A stretch of 64,000 nt of DNA from Chloracidobacterium thermophilum B (GCF_000226295.1 NC_016024.1:2277501-2341500), one strand, 5' to 3'. Shown: positions 17,735 to 26,673, numbered from the stretch's first letter. Made by a program: numbers and translations. Notes: generated from the letters alone by a model not told the origin.

Positions 17735-18877
17735 ATGTTGCGCACGGCCTCGATTCGCCTGAATGTTGGCCCCGACCAGGCAGCGGCCCTGGCGGCGCTG
17801 CAAGCGGCTTATGCCGATGCCTGCAACCGCCTGGTGCCGACGGTGGTGGAGCATCGCTGCTGGAACCGCGTGGCCCTGCACCACCTGGCCTACGCCCGGC
17901 TGCGCAAGGAAACGCCGCTGGGCGCCCAAATGGTCTGCAACGCCATCTTTTCGGTCTGCAAAGCCTACAAAGCACAAAAGGAACTCGGCCGCATCAGGAA
18001 GGACGCCCCCGTACCCGCAGTGCACTTCAACCGCGCCAGCGTCCATTTCGACAAGCGAACCTACGCCATAAAGGGGGAGTGCCTGAGCCTTTACACCCTT
18101 TCTGGCCGCATCGCCGTCCCGATGGTGCTGGGCGAGCACCAGCGTCGCATCCTGGCGTCGGGCAAGGCCAAAGAGGCCGAGTTGGTTTGTCGCAAGGGGC
18201 GCTGGTACTTCAATCTCGTCGTCGAATCTGAAGATTCGGATCCAATCGCATCCGGCCGCGTCATGGGCGTGGATGTCGGAGAGAACCATCTCGCTGCCAC
18301 CAGCACGGGCAAGGTATGGGGCGGCGGGCAACTGCGCCACAAGCGCAACGGCTACCTTGCTCTTCGTCGTCGTTTGCAGTCCAACGGCAGCCAAAGCGCC
18401 AAACAGAAGCTGCGGCAGGTCTCTGGCAAAGAGCGGCGACGCATTACCCACATCAACCACGAAACGAGCAAAGCGATCGTTGCCGAAGCGCTGCGCTTCG
18501 GGGCGTCCAAGATCGTGATGGAGGACCTCACCCACATCCGCGACCGCATCCAGGCCGGCAAGCGCATGAGGGCGAGACTGCACGGCTGGGCATTCCGGCA
18601 GCTTCAGAGCTTTGTCGAATACAAGGCCAAGGCGGCAGGGATCGCGGTCGAGTACGTCGATCCCGCCTACACCAGCCAGACGTGCTCTTGCTGTGGAGCG
18701 CTGGGACGGCGCATCAAGCATCGTTTTGTGTGCAACAAGTGTGGTCTCCGGGCGCACGCCGACGGCAACGCCAGTCGAAACCTTGCCCGGATTGGCAGTG
18801 GTGCCCCGCTGCCAAGGGCGGCCGTAAACACGCCTGATGTTGGGGATGTCAGCCATAATTGCTGCGTCTCACAATAA
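17735..18877 (+). CDS. tnpB: TnpB, RNA-guided RuvC-like endonuclease
   Basis: 380 aa. RuvC acidic residues are all present: D180 in VMGVDVGENHL, E263 in KIVMEDLTHIRD and D343 in RAHADGNASRN. A four-cysteine zinc knuckle (TCSCCG and CNKCGLRA) lies between the last two. TnpB proteins of IS200/IS605 elements are guided by an RNA from the right end of the element and cut near a short TAM, helping the element persist. The sequence appears intact. The long opposite-strand frame across this gene is not a real gene. Confidence 0.95.
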   Translation: MLRTASIRLNVGPDQAAALAALQAAYADACNRLVPTVVEHRCWNRVALHHLAYARLRKETPLGAQMVCNAIFSVCKAYKAQKELGRIRKDAPVPAVHFNRASVHFDKRTYAIKGECLSLYTLSGRIAVPMVLGEHQRRILASGKAKEAELVCRKGRWYFNLVVESEDSDPIASGRVMGVDVGENHLAATSTGKVWGGGQLRHKRNGYLALRRRLQSNGSQSAKQKLRQVSGKERRRITHINHETSKAIVAEALRFGASKIVMEDLTHIRDRIQAGKRMRARLHGWAFRQLQSFVEYKAKAAGIAVEYVDPAYTSQTCSCCGALGRRIKHRFVCNKCGLRAHADGNASRNLARIGSGAPLPRAAVNTPDVGDVSHNCCVSQ

Positions 18878-18905
18878 AGCCTTCGACTTTAGTCGAGGGT
18901 TGTTT
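18740..18905 (+). ncRNA. Putative right-end guide RNA (reRNA/omega RNA) of TnpB
   Basis: Inferred from position only. In known elements the guide RNA overlaps the 3' end of tnpB and runs to the right end, with the guide taken from the flank. Here the right-end hairpin TCGACTTTAGTCGA sits just before position 18900 and the flank starts with TTGTTTACTG. No independent structural signature was verified. Confidence 0.35.
18885..18898 (+). repeat. Right-end subterminal hairpin of the IS200/IS605 element
   Basis: Palindrome TCGACTTTAGTCGA, sharing the CGACTTTAGTCG core with the left-end hairpin. The stop codon of the neighbouring HEPN gene lies only a few bases to the right, so the element inserted right behind that gene. 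Confidence 0.75.
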
Positions 18906-19327
18906 ACTGTTTTCCTTCCCGCGCGATGATTTCCTGGGTCAAGTTGACGGCTTTTTCAGCCAGTTCGAAGAGTGCGGAGGCTTTTGCCTGGTCAAAAAGC
19001 TCCCATGGCGTTCGCCAACGCGCTTCGTCGCCATAGTCGCTTTCAAAATGCACGTCGGGACCCAACACACTCGGCCACCTGCCGTACTCTGTCCCCTGTT
19101 GTCCAAGGGAAGCAACCCTCCTCCAGCGCCTTGAGTAACATTTCCCCAGGGTTGTGGGTACGACCAACAGGACCTATGAGCGCCAGCAGGGCTTTTGCAG
19201 CATTCTCGGCCGCAAGTTGACTGTTATCGGCACAGGAGCGCCAGCGTCCGAGCTGCAGGTCGTGGCGCGCTTCCTCCAGAAAGCCCTGGGCCAATTTCAG
19301 TCGGTACTGGACTTCGGGATTGCTCAT
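18904..19327 (-). pseudogene. HEPN-domain gene with one-base frameshift (MNT-HEPN pair 1)
   Basis: Reading from 19327, the first frame encodes a HEPN start (EVQYRLKLAQGFLEEARHDL, then AAENAAKALLAL and GRTHNPGEMLL) and breaks into a stop near 19043. Adding back one reading-frame shift at about 19068-19071 restores the expected end, VLGPDVHFESDYGDEARW and ELAEKAVNLTQEIIAREG, giving about 140 aa with a stop at 18904. So a single extra base interrupts an otherwise full-length gene. It overlaps its nucleotidyltransferase partner by 4 bp (ATGA). HEPN proteins are often RNA-targeting toxins or antitoxin-controlled effectors. A sequencing error is the main alternative. Confidence 0.75.
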
Positions 19328-19815
19328 GCTTCACCTATTTTTTCCCACGACATCATCCAACGGCCGCGAGGTGGAACCTTCCAACGCCAAAGGTCGCCTG
19401 CCGGAGTTCTTTCTCTGAAAAGCCCGGCCTCCTCGATCAATCGCTGCAAAGTAGCCAGGCGCTTTGCTGCATAGCCTTTGGGGTCGTCAAGGATTTGACC
19501 ATCAACGGCAATGTCCAGATACAGGGAAGAAACGTGAGCCTCAAACTCTTGCGGCGTCCTGGCAAGGAAGGATACGCCAAGCCGGCACCGTATGGGGAGA
19601 AACTGCCTGAGAAAACGCCCTCGTTCCAGCGGGTCATCGGGCAACGCCTCGGCAATCACCAGCACGTCCCAGTCGCTGTCCTCCCGTGCCTCCCCGCGCG
19701 CCCGAGAGCCGAAGAGAACAACAGCCACCAGACGGTCTCCGAGCGCCGTCCGCAAGGCGGCCACTACCCGGTCAAGAAGCTCCTTCTTGTGATTTGCAGG
19801 CAATGTCATTCCCAT
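19324..19815 (-). CDS. MNT-type minimal nucleotidyltransferase (pair 1)
   Basis: 163 aa. Contains the nucleotidyltransferase signature VVLFGSRARGEAREDSDWDV, i.e. GS followed by a spaced DxD pair that binds metal and nucleotide. Such MNT proteins are paired with HEPN genes in toxin-antitoxin modules, where the MNT partner may modify or AMPylate the HEPN protein. It overlaps the following HEPN gene by 4 bp and lies between the methylase gene and the DUF499 gene. ATG at 19815 or 19809 are both possible starts; no strong ribosome site favours either. Confidence 0.85.
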   Translation of the reverse strand: MGMTLPANHKKELLDRVVAALRTALGDRLVAVVLFGSRARGEAREDSDWDVLVIAEALPDDPLERGRFLRQFLPIRCRLGVSFLARTPQEFEAHVSSLYLDIAVDGQILDDPKGYAAKRLATLQRLIEEAGLFRERTPAGDLWRWKVPPRGRWMMSWEKIGEA

Positions 19816-19818
19816 CTG

Positions 19819-19878
19819 TCAAACCGGCCCCTGCGGGATGTCCCCGTAAGAAACGGCAACCTGATGCCACGGTTTCAG
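19819..19878 (-). pseudogene. Remnant of the 5' end of a second DUF499 gene
   Basis: A short frame directly behind the methylase stop codon reads LKPWHQVAVSYGDIPQG and then a stop. It aligns with the N-terminus of the intact DUF499 protein, MKPWHEIAVPHPDIRAG, sharing KPWH, AV, DI and G. The copy is diverged rather than identical, so it is a paralogous relic, not a recent duplication. It marks where a DUF499 gene once followed the methylase, before MNT-HEPN pair 1 and the insertion sequence were placed there. Confidence 0.7.
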
Positions 19879-19884
19879 GACGCT

Positions 19885-22800
19885 TCAGGAGGTAAACAGA
19901 CCTGCCTGATACGTCCCCTGTTTCTGGTAGCTTTTCCGCCCGTAGAGCAGGCCCTGCAGAAGTTGCTTTTCCTTGTCGCCATCGGGCAAGACCTCGGCAA
20001 TCGCCTGCGCCACCTGCCAGAAGACTTCGTTGTCACCGTACGTCAGCCCCAGGTGTTCCTTCAGCCTCTTCGGCTCATTCTGCTCCCACAACCAGACCGC
20101 GTAGTGCATGGCGTCAATCAGGGTGTCGAATCCTGTCTTGCCGGCAAAGTTCCGGCTGCGGGCGCGTTCCAGCGGCAGCGGGAGGCGGATGTATTCTTTC
20201 TGCTTCTCCACCAGCCCGCCCTCGCCCCAGAGCGTGGCAAGTTCCACACCGATGCCCTGGGCCAGCTTGCGTACCTCGTCAAAAGGGACGCGGGCATGGT
20301 TGTACGTCCAGCGATACAGCAGGTAAAAGCGGGTCGGAGCGTCCAGACCGCCCAGTTGCGCCGATTGCAGGATGCGCTTCAGGGCAAACTCGCTCACCAC
20401 TTTGCGGACATATTCCAGCAACTCGGCCACCGTGACCGGCTCGCCGGAGAGCTTTTCCACGCGCTGATACTTGCCGAAGACCTCAACGGCCGGACCGATG
20501 GCGCTCATAAAAAAGTCTGCCCCGCGAATTCCCGCGTCCCAGAACTGCGCCAGCCGGCGGCCGATCCGCTCCTCGATCTCACGGCGGACTTTGCCGAATT
20601 CGCCCGTCTGGTCGGTAGTACGTTTGCGACAGACCATGTAGATGGAGGAAGCCAGCGATGCGGTTTCTTGTGCGTTCAGCCGCGCCTGCATCTCGGTGTG
20701 AATGGGCCAGGAAGCGGTCATATACAGGCCGGCATCCAGCAGGGCGTTGATGACGGTTTCCCATGCCGCCGTGGTCTTGTGGGCAAAAACGATAACAGCC
20801 ACACCATCAGGTTTGAGCACGCGGCGGATTTCGCTAAAAGCCTGGGTGAGCATCTGCTCGAACCGCCGCATGGCGTTCTCCATGCCGCCCGCTTTGCTGG
20901 CATCGGCCACCATCTCTTCGGACTTGGGCGTAAGCGGCGTGGCGAAAAGGTCGGGGTAAAGGTCGCCGATGGTGCGCTTGAGCCAGACGTAGAAGAAATC
21001 CGAGAGGGCTGAGTAGTTCACATTGTCGTAATACGGCGGATCGGTCAGCACCGCGTCAAAATGGTCGTCGGGCCAAGGAAGCGCCGTGGCGGATGCGTGA
21101 TGAGCACTGCCAAGCGGGTTTGTGTGCGAGATGCTCGAGAAGTGAGCAAGGTTGCCCGTCGAATCGCCAATCAGGCTTTGCCAGCCGCTCGCATGCTGGA
21201 CTGGGTTCATCTCGATATAGTCCCACAACATCGGCAAGGCCTGCCTCGTGAAAGTAAAGCCAATGGCTTGCGTTTGCGGAATGACACGGCACAGGGCAGA
21301 GTTGCGATCAGATAAGCGGCCTACAGCCAACGCCAAATACGTCGCCACGGCTTTGGCGAACTCGGGGTCGGTGCGGGCGGCGGTCATGCGGGCGTGGGCT
21401 TGGCGGACTTTGTCGGCGAAGGTGATGAGCGCTAACTTCTGCCGCACGTTGAACAGGTCGCCCCATGTCGGCATTCCATACATCGGAGGACGATCAACTT
21501 CGTGACAGGGAGTTATAATTTCCTCATCCGGCACGGGTTCGATGCCCCATTCTTCGCGGAGGCGGGCGCGTTTGTGTTCCAGTGCGGTTTCGGCGGCGCG
21601 GTAGGCTTCCAGGTCGCGCTCGGTGGGCAGGCGGTAGGTCTTGCCCGTGCGCTTCGGATGGTGGAGCACGACCGCCATCAGGCGCTGGCCCGATTTGCCC
21701 TCGCGGAAAAGGCGGCGGGTGGTCTTGTCGTCTATCGTTCCGCCGCAGAGCGGGCAGCGGACATGGGCACGCGAAACGGTGCCCTCCTCGGGGTCGAAGT
21801 CGAGCGGCTGTCCATCCGCCCCGACAATCTGGGCATCTATGCGCCGGGTTTCGCGGTTCGGGATAAGGCGCAGGGCAATTTTCTTGTTGTCTTTTTTGGC
21901 CAGCCAGGTCTGGCGCATAAGGGGGATTTCAGCGCCGCAGGCGGGGTTCTGGCAGGGCAGCGTGCGCGCCCAGAGGTAGCCGACGGGAATGGAACCATCG
22001 GGGTCCTTCGGGTAGAATTGCTCTAATTCCTTACGGGCTTCTTCGACTATCCACTTGCCCCAGGCGGAGACAGCCTGGAGAAGAGGACTTTCGGCGCGCT
22101 CGGCGGATACTTCCAGCAGCTCTAAATTGGACTGAGAGTGCTCTTCAGATCGCGGCGGAAGTGGCACATTGCTGACGCTGTCGGGCTGACCGAACTTGTG
22201 CGGGTATTCCAGCACAGCTTTGTTGAGGAGCACGGCGACGGGGTTGTAGTCGAGCGCGTAGGTTTCGCAGCCCAGGCGCAGAGCTTCGAGGGGAATGGCT
22301 CCGCCACCGGCGAAGGGGTCGAGCACGCGCGGGGCGCGTCCGCCGAAGGCCTCGCGGATACGCTCGCGGGCTTTTTCGATCTGCGGGGCGTTGCCGTTCG
22401 AGACCACCTCCCACGGCGCAATGTCGCGCACAAGTGCCAGCAGTTCCTCGCGCTGTCCCGATTCATCGGGCAGAAGCGCTGCCAGCGCCGTTGCACGCGA
22501 GGCCGCCAGCGGACGCCGCGCCCACCAGATGTGGAGCGTGGAGATATGCCCGTGGCGGATGGTTTTCTCGTGTACCGATGCCTCGGAGACCCGGCGTAGA
22601 GGGAAATCCACTTCGATCAAACGCTGGTTATTCACAGCAGACCTCGATGCCTGAGATATTCTTCGGTCCACAACACAAATTGCTCCGCATGGGGTTGTAG
22701 AACCCTCTATATCTTCTTCTTCCAGTCCACTAATGGTTTCATAGTCACCCGCCTGGCATTTCTCGAAGGCATCAATCAACCAGCGGTGCATCTCGACAGG

Positions 22801-23016
22801 CATTTCGTTGGTTTTAGCAAAATGTTGACCAAAGGCAGAAATGACAGCCTGGTGATTTGAAAAGGTCAAGCCTTTGGAGAACAGAAGAGCTTCCGCACAA
22901 TAAAACATGGCATAGTACAACCTTGAGGCCGATGAGTCATAACCCCGCACATCCTTGAGGAGCTTTGCGGACTTCAGGAATTGCCGTGCTTTCTGGATAG
23001 CGGGCTGGAATTCCAT
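19885..23016 (-). CDS. HEPN domain fused to DUF1156 DNA methyltransferase
   Basis: About 1043 aa from the ATG at 23016. Residues 1-105 form a HEPN domain ([40 protein letters not shown]). A linker leads into the DUF1156 methylase: [39 protein letters not shown] (about 157-175), motif [18 protein letters not shown] (about 233) and motif [22 protein letters not shown] (about 658), with Cys pairs (CQNPACG, CPLCGG) probably binding zinc. An in-frame GTG at 22635 with a GAGGT box 5 nt upstream could start a methylase-only product of about 916 aa, so both forms may be made. This is probably the modification and recognition subunit of the Hma set. It directly follows the nucleotidyltransferase gene. 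Confidence 0.88.
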   Translation of the reverse strand: MEFQPAIQKARQFLKSAKLLKDVRGYDSSASRLYYAMFYCAEALLFSKGLTFSNHQAVISAFGQHFAKTNEMPVEMHRWLIDAFEKCQAGDYETISGLEEEDIEGSTTPCGAICVVDRRISQASRSAVNNQRLIEVDFPLRRVSEASVHEKTIRHGHISTLHIWWARRPLAASRATALAALLPDESGQREELLALVRDIAPWEVVSNGNAPQIEKARERIREAFGGRAPRVLDPFAGGGAIPLEALRLGCETYALDYNPVAVLLNKAVLEYPHKFGQPDSVSNVPLPPRSEEHSQSNLELLEVSAERAESPLLQAVSAWGKWIVEEARKELEQFYPKDPDGSIPVGYLWARTLPCQNPACGAEIPLMRQTWLAKKDNKKIALRLIPNRETRRIDAQIVGADGQPLDFDPEEGTVSRAHVRCPLCGGTIDDKTTRRLFREGKSGQRLMAVVLHHPKRTGKTYRLPTERDLEAYRAAETALEHKRARLREEWGIEPVPDEEIITPCHEVDRPPMYGMPTWGDLFNVRQKLALITFADKVRQAHARMTAARTDPEFAKAVATYLALAVGRLSDRNSALCRVIPQTQAIGFTFTRQALPMLWDYIEMNPVQHASGWQSLIGDSTGNLAHFSSISHTNPLGSAHHASATALPWPDDHFDAVLTDPPYYDNVNYSALSDFFYVWLKRTIGDLYPDLFATPLTPKSEEMVADASKAGGMENAMRRFEQMLTQAFSEIRRVLKPDGVAVIVFAHKTTAAWETVINALLDAGLYMTASWPIHTEMQARLNAQETASLASSIYMVCRKRTTDQTGEFGKVRREIEERIGRRLAQFWDAGIRGADFFMSAIGPAVEVFGKYQRVEKLSGEPVTVAELLEYVRKVVSEFALKRILQSAQLGGLDAPTRFYLLYRWTYNHARVPFDEVRKLAQGIGVELATLWGEGGLVEKQKEYIRLPLPLERARSRNFAGKTGFDTLIDAMHYAVWLWEQNEPKRLKEHLGLTYGDNEVFWQVAQAIAEVLPDGDKEKQLLQGLLYGRKSYQKQGTYQAGLFTS

Positions 23017-23017
23017 T

Positions 23018-23354
23018 TCATACCCCGATCTGTTCCCTTCTGACATTGACCATAAAGGGTGACTGACGCGCTTTGTGCTTCTCGGCTGAAACCGGGAAAA
23101 CAGAAAGAAGAAGCCCATGGCGCAGACATATTTCTGAAAGAAGCGGACTCAGCCTGGTCATCTCGGTTCCCGGTTTCACTTCACCCTTGAGAACGATGAG
23201 CACATCAATGTCTGAATCTTCGGTGAAATCGCTGCGCGCGTACGAGCCGTAGAGATAGACGCCCCCCCAACCGCTCGCCGTAGAGATTGATCAGCGCGGC
23301 TTTGAGTTCCTGCAGGGCCAGGCGTACCGACTGGGGCAGCTCATCGGTCTTCAT
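23018..23354 (-). pseudogene. MNT nucleotidyltransferase with G7 frameshift (pair 2)
   Basis: Start ATG at 23354 overlaps the helicase stop by 14 bp. The first frame reads KTDELPQSVRLALQELKAAL and then meets a run of seven C on the plus strand (23262-23268, G7 in the mRNA), after which the proper sequence continues one frame away: VYLYGSYARSDFTEDSDID, then VLIVLKGEVKPGTEM to a stop at 23018. With six G the gene would be open and would end 1 nt before the HEPN ATG at 23016. This can be phase variation by slippage, decay or a base-calling error in the homopolymer. Confidence 0.8.
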
Positions 23355-26300
23355 CGCTTGCCTCCTGCCAGTTTTTCACCACGTACCGCACGATTTCGGC
23401 CTGCTCTTCGGGTTGCAGTCTAGCAGCGGGGTTCTGGATGGTGTGGAGCCGTGGCTGGCTTGCCGCATGCTCGACAACGTAGAGCCAGTAGTCGTTACCC
23501 AGACGCTGCGCCATCAGCCATTCGTTGGGGGTGAGCACGATGGCGCCGGTCGTGGCGCGGGCTTTGACCTCAATGTAGCGCACACTTTCCGCCTGTTTCT
23601 CTTCCGTAGGTGGCGTCCTTGAGCGGATGTCATAGCCAAGATTTTGCGTTGAGACATCTTCCGGCACACGCCCGTGCTCCCGTTCGTACGCCATGGCCAC
23701 CTGCATACCGATGGCTTCAATCTGCGCATCAGACCGCATGGCTCCATTGGCCGCCGGTTGGGGGGTAACCCGCGCCACACCCAACACCTTTGGGGTTGAG
23801 GGCAGCAGGCTGGTTTCGCGGCGGATGGCTTCTTCAAGCGCCCGTTTACGTCCCTCCAGTTCTTCCCTTCGCCGCTGTTCGTTGAGCACTTCCATGTCGG
23901 GAAGGTTGTCGCCCTTTGCGCGGCGGGTCTCGTAGTCAATCAGTTTTGCGTCGGATTCCACAATCATCTGCTCCAGCGAACGCAGCCCGTATTTGCGTTT
24001 GATAGCCGCACGGCGCTGACGCTCTTCGAGCAGTTCCGCGCGATAGGATTCCAGGACCTTTTCAATGGCGAAGGCCAAGGCCTCGTTTTCGTCCGGGATG
24101 GTCCCTATCTCCGATGGGAGCTGCGCGGGTTTCAAATCCCAGAGAATGGAGGGATGGACAGAGGTCAATGCTCCCTGGATGGGATGGTAGATGACAAAGA
24201 TGCGCTTTCCGGCTACCTGATTGGCGCCATCGCAGATTTCCCCCTCCAGGAAGAAAAGCCAGCCGTCCATCCGTCCATCTGGGTCAGCAAAGACGGCCCC
24301 ACGGCGCACATCTTCGGCGCACCCGCTCAGCAGGCGGTCCAGCAGCGCTTCGAGCAGGGGGTGACCGGGCGCAACAAATTCTGCCTCCTGACGACGAGCC
24401 GTCTGTTTGTCGAAGGCCAGTTTGCCGTACTTCCGGAAGACCTCGCCGAAACGATCCTTGAATTCCTGTGAGACGTGGTGAATTTCGTAAGGCACGTTGG
24501 GCAGGCGCCACAGGCCATCGCGGCGGCGTTCGAGGTGGATGTTGAGAAAATGGCAGGCGCGCTCGAAGAAACGTTCGATGTATTCCGGCACCAGGCGGTT
24601 TTCACGGGCGCGCCGATCCTCGCCCAGGACGCGCTGCAGGTCAATGTGGCGTGTCGCCAAACCTTCCAGGGCGGCTTTCCGGGCTCGGTCCACGGCCTCC
24701 TGGTCGGGCAGGGCTTCGATCTCGGCAATGATGTCCTCCAGCGTGCGCCGGTTGGTAATGGCTTCGACGATGAGCTCCTTGAGGCTGCGGCCCGGGATGA
24801 CTTCGCCGATGACATCAAAAACGCGGTCACTTCCCAGTGCGGTCTGAACCTGCTCAAGCTTGTGGAAGAGCGCCGTCAGCACCTTGCCTTCGCGGGTATC
24901 GGCGGCGACCAGGTTGTAGATATGCACCTCTTTTTGCTGACCATAGCGGTGGATGCGCCCCATGCGCTGTTCGAGACGGTTAGGATTCCAGGGGATGTCG
25001 TAGTTGACCATCAGGGAGCAGAATTGCAGGTTGATGCCCTCTCCGCCTGCCTCGGTGGAGACCATCACCTGTGCCTGCTCACGGAACTCATGCTCGGTGC
25101 GAATGCGCGCTTCCAGGTTCAGGCCGCCATGCAGGGCGACGACGGTATAGCCCCAGTCGGTGAGTTTCTCCTTGAGATATTCCAGCGTCTCCCGCGATTC
25201 GGTGAAGATCAGAAGCTTCTCGCCCGTTTGCCGGATGTGCTCGGCTTCCATGACGTTCCGCAGCTCGTTGAGCTTGGTTTCTATCTCGTACCGTTCGGCT
25301 TCGCGGGCCAGGCGGATGAGATCGTCCAGGGTGGCGATTTCGGCTTGCAACTCCTCGCGAGTTTCGGCGGCGGTGAGTCGTTCCAGCAGCTCTTCTTCGT
25401 GCCTGAGGCGCTCGGCTTCGGGAACATCTTCCAGCATGTCCTCATCCACCGTGCCGCGTTCGGCGAGCCAACTGCCCAGCCGGAGAAGTTCTTCCAGCCG
25501 CTCCCGGCGGCGTTCAAGCGAGCGGCGCACGGCCCGAACGCTGGAGGCCAATCGTCGCTGCAGGATCAGCAGGGCAAAGGCCACGTTCCGCTTATCCGCA
25601 ACCAGGGCTTTGTTGTAAGACTTCTCCACATATTCGGTGACGGCGTTGTAGAGGCGTTTTTCCTGGTCGTTGAGCTGATAAGTCTTTGTGGCCACCCGGC
25701 GCGGCGGGAAGAGGAGTCGCCCCTCAAAGTCTTTCAGGTCTTCCTTCAGGCGGCGCAGGAAGAGCGGATTGTCGGCGTTCTGCACCGCTTCGCGGAGCTG
25801 CTCGGGATTGGCGAAGAACCCGGGCTGGAGAAGCTCCAGAAAAAGGTGAAAGTTCTCCGGGTCGCCGCGATGGGGAGTGGCGGTCAGAAACAGCAAAAAG
25901 TTGCTTTTGCGCGAGAGAAGTTCACCCAGGCGATAGCGCCCGGTACGGGTTGTCTTTTCGCCATAGCGGTAGGCGGCCATTTTGTGGGCTTCGTCAACCA
26001 CCACCAGGTCCCAGTGCGCCTCGCCCAGGCTCGCCAGCACGTCGTCCTGTTTGGCAAAGTCCATCGAGGTGACAATCTGGGCGTTCTCCTGCCAGATGTT
26101 GCGGCCCCAGGAGGCATCCATGACGCTGCGGTCAACCACGGTGAAGGTTTCGCCAAAGCGTTCTTTCATCTCCCGCCGCCACTGGTCTTTGAGGTGGCCC
26201 GGCACAACAATCAGCGTACGCTGCACCAGCCCGCGATACTTCAGCTCCTTGAGCAGCAGGCCGGTCATGATCGTCTTCCCCGCACCAGGGTCATCGGCCA

Positions 26301-26673
26301 GCAGAAAGCGGATGCGCGGGTTGGGCAGAATGTAGTGGTAAACAGCCTCGATCTGATGTGGCAGCGGATCGACCTGCGAGACATTGACCGCAAGCAGTGG
26401 GTCAAACTGCTGCGCATAACGGATACGGTGCGCTTCCATGGCGAGGAAGAAGGCTTCGCCGCGTCCACCAAAGTCGCGCCCTGTCTCGGTCGTTGCACTT
26501 ACATGCGCCAGGTCAGACGCACTGAGGATATGCGAATAAAATCGCTCGGTCTTCGTACCAACGGCTTTAATCCTGATACGGCTTCCAAGCTGCTCGTGCG
26601 TGAGCAGGCGCAACGGCTCAGGCCAAAAATCCCCTTCAAGTAAAGCACCAACTTTCAGCGCACTGTCGCCCAT
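23341..26673 (-). CDS. SNF2-like DNA helicase with DUF3883 C-terminus (Hma-type)
   Basis: 1110 aa. Motif [21 protein letters not shown] with Walker A at residues 127-134, DEAH box at 227-230 (VVVDEAHKMA), motif III LTATPHRGDPENF and helicase C-terminal motifs V/VI (STEAGGEGINLQF, RMGRIHRYGQ). A DUF3883-type nuclease-like or nucleic-acid-binding tail follows near residues 1020-1090 (ESVRYIEVKARATTGAIVLT). The start at 26673 has an AAGGAG box 11 nt upstream. It is transcribed before the methylase and its stop overlaps the nucleotidyltransferase start, so they are translationally coupled. The helicase-methylase-DUF499 set resembles the Hma defence type as I recall it. Confidence 0.9.
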   Translation of the reverse strand: MGDSALKVGALLEGDFWPEPLRLLTHEQLGSRIRIKAVGTKTERFYSHILSASDLAHVSATTETGRDFGGRGEAFFLAMEAHRIRYAQQFDPLLAVNVSQVDPLPHQIEAVYHYILPNPRIRFLLADDPGAGKTIMTGLLLKELKYRGLVQRTLIVVPGHLKDQWRREMKERFGETFTVVDRSVMDASWGRNIWQENAQIVTSMDFAKQDDVLASLGEAHWDLVVVDEAHKMAAYRYGEKTTRTGRYRLGELLSRKSNFLLFLTATPHRGDPENFHLFLELLQPGFFANPEQLREAVQNADNPLFLRRLKEDLKDFEGRLLFPPRRVATKTYQLNDQEKRLYNAVTEYVEKSYNKALVADKRNVAFALLILQRRLASSVRAVRRSLERRRERLEELLRLGSWLAERGTVDEDMLEDVPEAERLRHEEELLERLTAAETREELQAEIATLDDLIRLAREAERYEIETKLNELRNVMEAEHIRQTGEKLLIFTESRETLEYLKEKLTDWGYTVVALHGGLNLEARIRTEHEFREQAQVMVSTEAGGEGINLQFCSLMVNYDIPWNPNRLEQRMGRIHRYGQQKEVHIYNLVAADTREGKVLTALFHKLEQVQTALGSDRVFDVIGEVIPGRSLKELIVEAITNRRTLEDIIAEIEALPDQEAVDRARKAALEGLATRHIDLQRVLGEDRRARENRLVPEYIERFFERACHFLNIHLERRRDGLWRLPNVPYEIHHVSQEFKDRFGEVFRKYGKLAFDKQTARRQEAEFVAPGHPLLEALLDRLLSGCAEDVRRGAVFADPDGRMDGWLFFLEGEICDGANQVAGKRIFVIYHPIQGALTSVHPSILWDLKPAQLPSEIGTIPDENEALAFAIEKVLESYRAELLEERQRRAAIKRKYGLRSLEQMIVESDAKLIDYETRRAKGDNLPDMEVLNEQRRREELEGRKRALEEAIRRETSLLPSTPKVLGVARVTPQPAANGAMRSDAQIEAIGMQVAMAYEREHGRVPEDVSTQNLGYDIRSRTPPTEEKQAESVRYIEVKARATTGAIVLTPNEWLMAQRLGNDYWLYVVEHAASQPRLHTIQNPAARLQPEEQAEIVRYVVKNWQEASDEDR

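Larger units (their letters stand above)
17240..18905 (+). mobile_element. IS200/IS605-family insertion sequence with tnpA and tnpB
   Basis: An insertion sequence with one Y1 transposase (tnpA) and one RuvC-like nuclease (tnpB) in the same direction. Both ends carry small subterminal hairpins of the IS605 type: GCGACTTTAGTCGC at about 17247-17260 on the left and TCGACTTTAGTCGA at about 18885-18898 on the right. There are no long inverted repeats or target duplication, as expected for single-strand transposition. It lies between the DUF499 start codon (17231) and the stop codon of a HEPN gene (18904). Exact ends are not resolved to the base. Confidence 0.85.

Noticed and set aside
17228-18856. 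542-codon frame on the minus strand across tnpA/tnpB
   Set aside because: Antisense to two intact IS605 genes with clear motifs; no recognisable domain.
19195-21012. 605-codon plus-strand frame across pair 1 and the methylase end
   Set aside because: Antisense to genes with clear motifs; no domain signature of its own.
24475-26643. 722-codon open frame on the plus strand
   Set aside because: It lies antisense to the helicase and shows no domain. GC-rich codon use on the other strand creates such open frames.
14601-26673. DISARM or BREX system
   Set aside because: The helicase-methylase set invites this, but DrmA, DrmB (DUF1998), DrmC, PglZ and BrxC/PglY signatures were not seen. DUF499 plus DUF1156 plus DUF3883 helicase fits the Hma description better.
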